From DYCT01 sp051875715 (GTDB taxonomy: Bacteria > Bacteroidota > Bacteroidia > Bacteroidales > Bacteroidaceae), in assembly GCA_051875715.1 (NCBI GenBank), contig JBJEHD010000043.1, positions 1 to 14,704 of the forward strand: 14,704 bases of DNA, written 5' to 3'. Shown here piece by piece: positions 9,536-14,704 of this stretch. How positions within the stretch are numbered: position 1 is the stretch's first letter; the number at the start of each line of letters is the position of its first letter. The position numbers and the translations under genes were made by a program. Below the pieces are notes generated by a model. The model was not told the DNA's origin and searched no databases. It saw only the letters and a list, made by a program, of their open reading frames with translations.

Positions 9536-9818
9536 AAGGTTGCTTTCTGTTCATTGAAATGGGTGGTAAAGATAGTTTTTTCTTGCCAATATCCCAGCGT
9601 GTGCCGGCGGGAATGGCTTGCGAGGGCATGGCACAGGGGGCTTCAACGGCCGTGGATCCTTGTGTGTGCCCCTACTCGCATCCGGTGGCGACGACGATGC
9701 TTCGGCCCGGTGTCTGCTTCGGAATGCGTACGCGGGTGTATGTCGTGCCGGATGCGGGCAGGCAAAATCTATGTTTCATGGTTTGAACTGTACGTTTCAA
9801 ACGTTGAAATATAAAATT

Positions 9819-9835
9819 TATTGCTGTCCGATAAA
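9819..9835 (-). repeat. 17-bp dispersed motif, copy 1 (inverted)
   Basis: TATTGCTGTCCGATAAA here is the exact reverse complement of copy 2 at 10048-10064. It forms an inverted pair enclosing 9836-10047. It looks like the terminal repeat of a small or decayed mobile element, or half of a long-range regulatory palindrome. Confidence 0.75.
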
Positions 9836-9908
9836 CCCGAAACTTGTCAGTCCAGTTTCTTGAAAAGCAGAAGTGGAACGAATTTAAAGACCGTTTAAAG
9901 GTTGTTGC

Positions 9909-9939
9909 AACGGCATTGCAATGGCCTTGCAATGCCGTT
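9909..9939. repeat. Perfect 13-bp-arm hairpin
   Basis: AACGGCATTGCAA (9909-9921) and TTGCAATGCCGTT (9927-9939) are perfect inverted copies around the 5-nt loop TGGCC. There is no T-run on either side, so it is not a standard intrinsic terminator. It could be an RNA hairpin, a protein-binding palindrome, or an internal part of the element bounded by copies 1 and 2 of the 17-bp motif. Confidence 0.85.
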
Positions 9940-9951
9940 CAAACCTCATTC

Positions 9952-10017
9952 TGATGTGTGCGCACGTGAAGGCCGATGTGTGCGCACGTGAAGGCTGATG
10001 CGTGCGCACGTGAAGAC
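9952..10017 (+). repeat. Three tandem 22-bp repeats with palindromic cores
   Basis: Units at 9952-9973, 9974-9995 and 9996-10017 abut exactly with no spacers. Each contains GTGCGCAC overlapping CACGTG, then GAAGGC (GAAGAC in the third). The second unit differs from the first only at its first base; the third has GCGTG where the others have GTGTG, plus the change in its last bases. A period of 22 bp is close to two helical turns, so the palindromes face the same side of the DNA. It could be an operator or iteron-like array, or simply a short tandem duplication. Confidence 0.85.
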
Positions 10018-10047
10018 GAAGGTCTGGATTATGAAGTCTCTTTGAGT

Positions 10048-10064
10048 TTTATCGGACAGCAATA
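10048..10064 (+). repeat. 17-bp dispersed motif, copy 2
   Basis: TTTATCGGACAGCAATA is the exact reverse complement of copy 1 (9819-9835) and matches copy 3 (13357-13373) in 16 of 17 positions, in the same orientation. AT-rich sequence (TATAAAATT) follows it, as AT-rich sequence lies on the outer side of copy 1. Confidence 0.75.
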
Positions 10065-10276
10065 TATAAAATTCGTGCGTGCGCGTAGCGGATTTTGTAG
10101 GGTCGAACTACACTCCCCATTCACGGATTTGTGCTTTTCTCCCGAAAGGAGTAAGCATACGCCGCTGCTTGCCATGGGAAGAGGCCGTGGCCATGCTGGG
10201 AAGAGCGATTTCACACAAACGTAACACCGATATCATGATAAAGCAATATCGCATCCGTTCCTTTGCCGGCGAAAAA

Positions 10277-11635
10277 ATGAATCTCGTAACCATGCAACAA
10301 GCAAAATTATTCTTGGCGTGCGCCTGCCTCCTGTGTGGGACGGCTGTGATGGCGCAGGAGAAAGCGCCAGCTGAGGTGTTCTTTGAAGGAGGGAAACTCC
10401 ATATGCGCAGCAAAGGAGGCAACTTCCATCTGTGGTTCGACAACCGTGTGAATCTTGAGGCGGCCATCTTTTCTCCTACGGAGAGTGTGGACGGACTGAC
10501 CTCGAAAACCAATAAGGACCTGGAGGAGGACGACGGTCAGTTCAGGTTCAGCAATGGCGTGATAATCAGACGTGCACGCTTCGGCATTAAGGCGACACTC
10601 TATGAAAAGTGGTTCGCTGAACTCGATGTAGACTTCGCCTTCAACGAAGTGGAAGTGAAGGATATGTTCATGGGCTACCGATTCAACGACCATTGGAACG
10701 TGAAGTTGGGCAACTTCAAGGTGCCGATGAGCATGGAGAGGGTGACCAGTTCGAAATATCTGATGGCCGCCGAGCGGCCCATGCCTGTGGAAGCATTTGC
10801 CGACGGGAGGAGACTGGGAGTGGCCGGAACAGGATGGGGCAAAGGCTGGTGGACTTCTGCCGGAGTGTTCGGACGCAGTGTGGACATCCTGCAGAAGGAA
10901 CGCAATCGCGGCAACGACGGATGGGCGGTTGCCGCAAGGGCTGCGCTGAGTCCGGTGAACAACGAGGACATGACCGTGCACATCGGAGGCTACGCCAACT
11001 ATCAGACCCCCTCGCACGAAGGAAGCAGTGACCCCGTGGTGCTCTTCCGCACACTGCCCGAGAGCAGGGTGGACCACCGCCGGTTCGTACAGACTGAAAT
11101 CAAGAACGTAAACAACTACCTGACCCTCGGATGGGAGTTGGGATTCCGCTACCGCAAGTTCCTGGCCTACGGCGAATATATCTTCAACACCATATCCCGA
11201 TACACCTACGAAACGAAAAACGTGAAGACCAATCTCAAGAACGCGCAACTCAACGGATGGTACGCGCAGGCCTCGTACATGATATTGGGCGAGAACCGCC
11301 GCTATAGCCCCGACAACGCCGAGTTTGGGCCGATGAAGACGAGGCGCAAGGGAGGCAACCTGGAGATTGCGGCCCGAGTGAGCACCCTCAACATGAACGA
11401 CTGGCACGACGAGCGCGCATACGTCACCGGCGGAAAAGCAACGGCATGGTCGGCATCGCTCAATTGGTATCCGGTCAGCAACGTCGTACTTGGCCTCAAC
11501 TACCTGTTCATGAACAACGACAAATATGCCGACTCGAAGGGACAGGTCACTGTGGCAGGCCAGCCGCTGAAAAACGCCCGCCCCGACGGGATAGACTTCA
11601 GCGTGTTCCAGATGCGCGCCCTCATTTCATTCTGA
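10277..11635 (+). CDS. Outer-membrane porin, OprO/OprP (phosphate-selective porin) family
   Basis: Predicted beta-barrel of the outer membrane, 452 residues from the chosen ATG. The N-terminus MNLVTMQQAKLFLACACLL followed by CGTAVMA|Q is a signal peptide. A second ATG at 10292 would work as well, while one at 10235 gives an unusually long n-region. The mature part has the alternating strand pattern of the OprO/P family: IRRARFGIKATLYEKWFAELDVDFAFNE, a DMFMGYRFNDHWNVKLGNFKVPMSMER segment, SSKYLMAAERP, and a C-terminal strand ending in Phe (QMRALISF), as expected for BAM-inserted barrels. Family members pass phosphate, polyphosphate or other anions; specificity here is unknown. It leads a tight operon with the LTD lipoprotein (25-bp gap). 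The family is fairly clear; start and substrate are less so. Confidence 0.85.
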   Translation: MNLVTMQQAKLFLACACLLCGTAVMAQEKAPAEVFFEGGKLHMRSKGGNFHLWFDNRVNLEAAIFSPTESVDGLTSKTNKDLEEDDGQFRFSNGVIIRRARFGIKATLYEKWFAELDVDFAFNEVEVKDMFMGYRFNDHWNVKLGNFKVPMSMERVTSSKYLMAAERPMPVEAFADGRRLGVAGTGWGKGWWTSAGVFGRSVDILQKERNRGNDGWAVAARAALSPVNNEDMTVHIGGYANYQTPSHEGSSDPVVLFRTLPESRVDHRRFVQTEIKNVNNYLTLGWELGFRYRKFLAYGEYIFNTISRYTYETKNVKTNLKNAQLNGWYAQASYMILGENRRYSPDNAEFGPMKTRRKGGNLEIAARVSTLNMNDWHDERAYVTGGKATAWSASLNWYPVSNVVLGLNYLFMNNDKYADSKGQVTVAGQPLKNARPDGIDFSVFQMRALISF

Positions 11636-11660
11636 CGAGATAATAAAAGGAGAAAAGGAC

Positions 11661-12284
11661 ATGAGAAACAAAAGAATCTATCTATCCGCGTGCTGCCTCA
11701 CGGCCCTGTTGCTCGCCGGATGCAAGACCGACGAAGAACCGCAGTGGGAGGCGGCAAAGCCCGGGGAAACACCGGCAGGCGATAATAAACCCGGAGAGGG
11801 AACCGGAGACACGGCCGACTTCAGGGCAATCCGCCTGAATGAACTCGACGGAAACAAACCAAAGTTCATCGAACTGTACAACACCTCCGCACAGGCCGTG
11901 GACATCAGCGGGATGAAACTGCGCAAGAACGGTGACGAGATGGTGTACGAGGCACCCATGGGGACCGTCATCGCAGCCGGAGGCTATCTCGCCTTGCTGT
12001 CCGACCAGACGGACTATGCGATAGGCTTCTCGGCCGGCTTCTCGGCCAAGAAATCGGTGCAGGTGGAGTTGCTGGCACCGGACGGAACGGTGATCGACCT
12101 GTTCGTCAATCCGAGCAACGCGATGGGCCATGTGTGGGACGAGACCGACCCGAAATACAATGGCGACACCACGGGAGAGGCCTACGGCAGAAAACCCGAC
12201 GGCACAGGCGAGTGGTATATGATAAAGAGTACGCAGGGGGCCTCCAACAACCAGGCCGCCACGTCGGACAAGATAACATGGTAA
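11661..12284 (+). CDS. Lamin-tail-domain (LTD) surface lipoprotein
   Basis: 207-residue lipoprotein. The signal peptide MRNKRIYLSACCLTALLLAGC has lipobox LAGC with Cys21, followed by KTDEE, an acidic start like the lipoprotein export signals that send Bacteroidetes lipoproteins to the cell surface. After a Pro/Gly-rich linker (about 28-50) comes an LTD beta-sandwich (about 53-196): RLNELDGNKPKFIELYN, VDISGMKLRKNGD, AAGGYLALL, and the closing YGRKPDGTGEWYMIKSTQGASNN. Bacterial LTDs are accessory modules often found with secreted nucleases and other exported hydrolases; binding to a surface or polymer is the usual guess and is not proven. An AAAAGGAGAAAAGG purine stretch before the ATG may help initiation. 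It lies 25 bp after the porin and 19 bp before the next gene, so it is part of the same operon. Confidence 0.85.
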   Translation: MRNKRIYLSACCLTALLLAGCKTDEEPQWEAAKPGETPAGDNKPGEGTGDTADFRAIRLNELDGNKPKFIELYNTSAQAVDISGMKLRKNGDEMVYEAPMGTVIAAGGYLALLSDQTDYAIGFSAGFSAKKSVQVELLAPDGTVIDLFVNPSNAMGHVWDETDPKYNGDTTGEAYGRKPDGTGEWYMIKSTQGASNNQAATSDKITW

Positions 12285-12303
12285 TTCAATTTTAAAAAGG
12301 ACA

Positions 12304-13053
12304 ATGAATATGAGAAAGATTGACGCAATGAAAAACCTGGCCATTGCCTTGGCAGTGGCAATGGCCGTGCCTGCCGCTGCGCAGGCCGAGAATGAGACCA
12401 ACGTGCTGTTCTACGAGTCGTTCAACGGACTTGCCGGCATGGGCGGCAACGATGGCTATTTCGACAACGACGCAACCGCCGGAGTCGAAGTGGGGGTGGA
12501 AGACCTCCTGACGGCCGAAACCCTCGACAACAAGGACGGCTGGGGCAACTTTGTCAAAGTGGCCATCTGCAACCAATGCGTACGCCTCGCCACCAAGAAG
12601 AACAGTGGAGAAATCACCACCCCGGCCGTTGCCGTCGATGGCGCGGCCACGCTGACCTTCAATGCGGCCGCCCAGTTGGGCGACGTGGTCACGTTGTATG
12701 TAGAGGTCGTGGGCGAAGGCAAACTGACATACGGAGAGCAGACGGACCAGAAGATAGCGATTGCACTGCCTGAAACCGTGGCCGGTGAGACCTCGCTTCC
12801 CGCCCAAACCTACTCGGTAGCCATCACTGAGGCGACGGGCAACGTCAGCCTGAAGTTCTCCACGGTGTCCAGTGCAGACAGCAAACAGCGCGCATACCTC
12901 GACGAAATCAAGGTCGTGAGCAACGCCAGCACTGCCCTCTCCCACATCTCGTCCCCGAAGGCCGACTCCGAGGTCTACGACTTGCTCGGCCGGAGAGTCA
13001 AGGACGTCGGCAGGGGCCTGTTCATCATCAATGGAAAGAAGGTAATTAGATAG
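12304..13053 (+). CDS. Secreted beta-sandwich protein with Bacteroidetes C-terminal tail
   Basis: 249 residues, not lipidated: MNMRKIDAMKNLAIALAVAM then AVPAAAQA is an ordinary signal peptide, cleaved after about residue 28. The mature domain (about 34-206) begins FYESFNGLAGMGGNDGYFDND and runs through KDGWGN, RLATKKNSGEITTPAVAVDG, ATLTFNAAAQ and ends AYLDEIKVV. This pattern recurs in secreted Bacteroidetes proteins and is probably a jelly-roll, ligand-binding fold. The last 26 residues (224-249, EVYDLLGRRV ... GLFIINGKKVIR) resemble the tails related to type IX secretion sorting signals. No catalytic motif is seen. AAAAAGG ends 3 bp before the chosen ATG; in-frame ATGs at 12310 and 12328 are alternatives. 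It is the last gene of the porin-LTD operon. The precise family is not identified. Confidence 0.75.
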   Translation: MNMRKIDAMKNLAIALAVAMAVPAAAQAENETNVLFYESFNGLAGMGGNDGYFDNDATAGVEVGVEDLLTAETLDNKDGWGNFVKVAICNQCVRLATKKNSGEITTPAVAVDGAATLTFNAAAQLGDVVTLYVEVVGEGKLTYGEQTDQKIAIALPETVAGETSLPAQTYSVAITEATGNVSLKFSTVSSADSKQRAYLDEIKVVSNASTALSHISSPKADSEVYDLLGRRVKDVGRGLFIINGKKVIR

Positions 13054-13062
13054 GATAACAAT

Positions 13063-13083
13063 CGGTACATCGGAATACCGTTT
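13063..13083 (+). terminator. Weak hairpin after the porin operon
   Basis: CGGTA (13063-13067) and TACCG (13076-13080) form a 5-bp stem with an 8-nt loop, followed by only three T. It sits 10 bp after the last stop of the operon. The short stem makes it a doubtful terminator; the long imperfect hairpin of the downstream repeat element may serve instead. Confidence 0.25.
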
Positions 13084-13100
13084 CCGGCACACTTAAGGGG

Positions 13101-13123
13101 AAGGAGGCTGTGTCAAAACTCCA
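13101..13123 (+). repeat. Extra left end resembling the MITE terminus
   Basis: AAGGAGGCTGTGTCAAAACT (13101-13120) resembles the reverse complement of the sequence at the right end of the neighbouring element (AAGGCGGTGTGTCATAAT), allowing one 1-nt gap and a few mismatches. CAAAAC/GTTTTG (13114-13130) forms a small hairpin within it. It may be a solo terminus left by another copy of the same family, or the outer end of a longer 168-bp version (13101-13268). Confidence 0.45.
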
Positions 13124-13143
13124 TGTTTTGGCGCAACCTCTTC

Positions 13144-13263
13144 GGTGTGTCAGAAGGGCCGAGATACAAGGCACTGAGGCTGAGGTCGAAGGGAGTGTAC
13201 TGGCGTACATGACCAAGACCGAATGCCGATAGCAACGCCGCAGATTGGCCATTATGACACACC
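13144..13263. mobile_element. MITE-like 120-bp element with 17-bp terminal inverted repeats
   Basis: The ends GGTGTGTCAGAAGGGCC (13144-13160) and GGCCATTATGACACACC (13247-13263) are inverted repeats matching at 15 of 17 positions. The interior can fold as a long imperfect hairpin whose tip is TGTAC/GTACA around TGGC (about 13196-13209). It encodes no protein. This layout (short length, TIRs of the TGTGTCA type, palindromic interior) fits the small dispersed repeats common between Bacteroidales genes; no clear target-site duplication was identified by eye. It sits between the porin operon and the AT-rich restriction-like gene. Confidence 0.7.
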
Positions 13264-13356
13264 GCCTTATTTCTGAGAAGAACAATGACAGAGAAACTCG
13301 GTATTGTTAGTTGGGCTTTCTTTGGAGTACCGCAGAGACGTCTGTGCCCCTCAATT

Positions 13357-13373
13357 TTTATCGGAAAGCAATA
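13357..13373 (+). repeat. 17-bp dispersed motif, copy 3
   Basis: TTTATCGGAAAGCAATA matches copy 2 (10048-10064) at 16 of 17 positions in the same orientation, and copy 1 (9819-9835) inverted. It is followed by an AT-rich run of ATA triplets and lies 18 bp from the stop of the restriction-like gene. Together the copies bracket the porin-LTD operon. Confidence 0.7.
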
Positions 13374-13391
13374 ATAATAATATATCTGTAT

Positions 13392-14704
13392 TCATACGTC
13401 ATCGTTTTCTTTAATCAAACTCTTTATGGATAACAAGTGCGGTGAGTAACTGTCACCGCTCTTGGTAATAGGAGTCAAATCCAATTCGCCAAATGCAGGA
13501 ATTGCCTTTAGTTCTGCATGATAGACAAGATAGACAGATGCTCCTTTCTTTGTGGTCACCATATCTGCCATTTCATTTGCGGAAACCAGCCTCGGCCCTT
13601 TCCCGTCCACGAAGAATGCCGCATATTTGTTGCTCTTGTTGTGGATGATGAGATATTTGGCAGCGGTAAAGCCTTCAACCAATTGCAATGTAGCTCCGTT
13701 CATATTCAATGCGATGCCAAGTTTGCCTGTCTGCTTCATTTTTGCCACAGCATTGTCGAAATGTATTCCTTCCTTGGTGACACATAGAGCCAAGTCATGA
13801 TCGGTTGGCTTTATTGCTACATTGGCAGCAACGGCAGGCAGCACCTCATCGGGATGCTGACCTAAACGGCAAGGTTCCACATAGAAGAACTCGGACAATG
13901 CAGCCTTGATATCTTCATTGTCTCCGTCTGGATCCTTATTGTCCAATGCAAGCGAATAAGTCTTTTCATCTGCGAATGGCGTATAAATCTTGCCTACAAC
14001 TTGTTTGAAGTTCCGCCTGATATACTCTTCGTCATTTACTCCCGGACGAGCGCGCATGGCATAGAAGTCATAGTCCGTTTGTAGCCATTCTTGTATTTCT
14101 TTGCGGAATTTGTCTCGAATGTCATTCTTCCATCTGGCTTTCTGCGATATGTTGTCACGCGCATAGAGTGACAACACAAACAGGAAGTTCACATCGTAAT
14201 GGAACAACAGGAGAGTGTCACGGTCGAACAGACGATTTTTGAATTGCTCCTTCTTGTGCTTGTTCTTCTTGCGGTCTGTCTGTTCAATCCCGTCCTTGCC
14301 ATAATCAAAATCCTTATCCATCTTTGCACTGATGAAGAAGTTCGGGATAATGTTATAGCCTTCCGTCACATCATCGCGCAGACGTACACCCGATTCTGTT
14401 TCTCCTCCCACATTGAAGATGTCCAGATTCCATTGGATTACATTGCGTGCGTATGTATATTGTTTGTAGATGGATTCAGGAGTCAGTTCATGACCCAATT
14501 TATAGTACTTGCTGTCGCCAATATAATATGTCTGCTTTGCCTCGTCGTCAATCAGACTTGGCGCAGAGAAAAGATGGTCAACGATTTTCCCGTCCTCCTG
14601 TTTCTTTTCCATACCGTCTGGAAGCGGCTTGTCGCCAATCAGTTCGTCGATGATGGCTTCAAAGACGATATAGAAGTTCTTGACCAGCAAGTATTCTTTC
14701 TGCT
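13392..14704 (-). CDS. LlaJI-family-like restriction endonuclease, C-terminal part (partial)
   Basis: Partial: the frame is open to the right edge, so the true start lies outside the window; at least 436 residues are present. Counting from the in-window TTG codon at 14690, the visible start has NFYIVFEAIIDELIGD (E11), GKIVDH (D38) and YYIGDSKYYKLG (D59, K61). This arrangement fits a PD-(D/E)XK nuclease active site (E ... D ... D-x-K). Downstream are TYARNVIQWNLDIF, IPNFFISA, and NRLFDRDTLLLFHYDVNFLFVLSLYA, stretches I recall from Bacteroidales LlaJI-family endonucleases; the last 130 residues form a separate, unidentified region. LlaJI enzymes are restriction nucleases that work with cytosine methyltransferases and a McrBC-like partner, expected off the edge. 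The gene is clearly more AT-rich than its neighbours, suggesting horizontal transfer. Alternative: another PD-(D/E)XK defence nuclease. Confidence 0.65.
   Translation of the reverse strand, partial: QKEYLLVKNFYIVFEAIIDELIGDKPLPDGMEKKQEDGKIVDHLFSAPSLIDDEAKQTYYIGDSKYYKLGHELTPESIYKQYTYARNVIQWNLDIFNVGGETESGVRLRDDVTEGYNIIPNFFISAKMDKDFDYGKDGIEQTDRKKNKHKKEQFKNRLFDRDTLLLFHYDVNFLFVLSLYARDNISQKARWKNDIRDKFRKEIQEWLQTDYDFYAMRARPGVNDEEYIRRNFKQVVGKIYTPFADEKTYSLALDNKDPDGDNEDIKAALSEFFYVEPCRLGQHPDEVLPAVAANVAIKPTDHDLALCVTKEGIHFDNAVAKMKQTGKLGIALNMNGATLQLVEGFTAAKYLIIHNKSNKYAAFFVDGKGPRLVSANEMADMVTTKKGASVYLVYHAELKAIPAFGELDLTPITKSGDSYSPHLLSIKSLIKENDDV

Larger units (their letters stand above)
9536..10276. other. Gene-free, repeat-rich intergenic region
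   Basis: About 740 bp without a convincing gene. Short open frames exist on both strands but have no domain pattern, poor start contexts, and partly just translate the inverted repeats. The stretch 9600-9775 is GC-rich and featureless; 9781-9809 holds short palindromes (GTTTGAA/TTCAAAC and TTTCAA/TTGAAA). Then come an inverted motif pair, a perfect hairpin and three tandem repeats, listed separately. From 10079 to 10276 the frame of the porin gene stays open but shows no plausible protein character. No perfect TAnnTTTG box for the porin operon was found here. Confidence 0.7.

Noticed and set aside
9559..9863. Short overlapping + strand frames downstream of the aroA start
   Set aside because: No domain, no start signals, and their ends simply translate the 17-bp repeat.
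9952..10017. CRISPR array
   Set aside because: Three 22-bp units abut directly without spacers, and no cas genes are present.
10079..10276. N-terminal extension of the porin by up to 66 codons
   Set aside because: The frame is open but would bury the signal peptide; starts at 10277 or 10292 place it at the N-terminus.

Overview
The window looks like a chromosomal segment of a GC-rich gut member of the Bacteroidales (Bacteroides, Phocaeicola or a close relative). Reasons: a B12-dependent methylmalonyl-CoA mutase pair, a fimbrillin-family lipoprotein with a C-terminal FISUMP-type domain, a lamin-tail-domain lipoprotein, a Bacteroidetes-style C-terminal tail on a secreted protein, promoter boxes of the TAnnTTTG type, and gene starts that mostly lack a GGAGG Shine-Dalgarno. 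The genus cannot be fixed from this sequence alone.

Left part (1-4297): a terminator-like hairpin, a possible structured RNA (about 74-207, + strand) and a strong terminator that ends the mutA-mutB operon. The operon runs leftward (4297-281) and encodes the two subunits of methylmalonyl-CoA mutase, which interconverts succinyl-CoA and methylmalonyl-CoA on the succinate-to-propionate route. Divergent from mutA, across a promoter-bearing gap, lies an AspT/YidE-family transporter (4594-6258). This family includes the succinate exporter SucE, so the pair may mark a choice between exporting succinate and converting it to propionate.

Middle (6299-9535): a strong terminator after the transporter, then a fimbrillin-like lipoprotein gene starting only 23 bp downstream, convergent with aroA (EPSP synthase, shikimate pathway).

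Repeat-rich gap (9536-10276): about 740 bp without a convincing gene. It holds an inverted pair of a 17-bp motif, a perfect hairpin with 13-bp arms, and three tandem 22-bp units built on GTGCGCAC/CACGTG palindromes. A third, near-identical copy of the 17-bp motif lies at 13357-13373, so copies of it bracket the next operon.

Right part (10277-13053): a three-gene + strand operon of secreted or envelope proteins: an OprO/P-type porin, a lamin-tail-domain lipoprotein with an acidic surface-export-like signal, and a small secreted beta-sandwich-like protein with a C-terminal tail. Its substrate is unknown. It is followed by a 120-bp MITE-like element with 17-bp terminal inverted repeats. At the right edge, on the minus strand, is the C-terminal part of a visibly more AT-rich gene that resembles LlaJI-family restriction endonucleases; it is probably the edge of a restriction-modification locus that continues outside the window.
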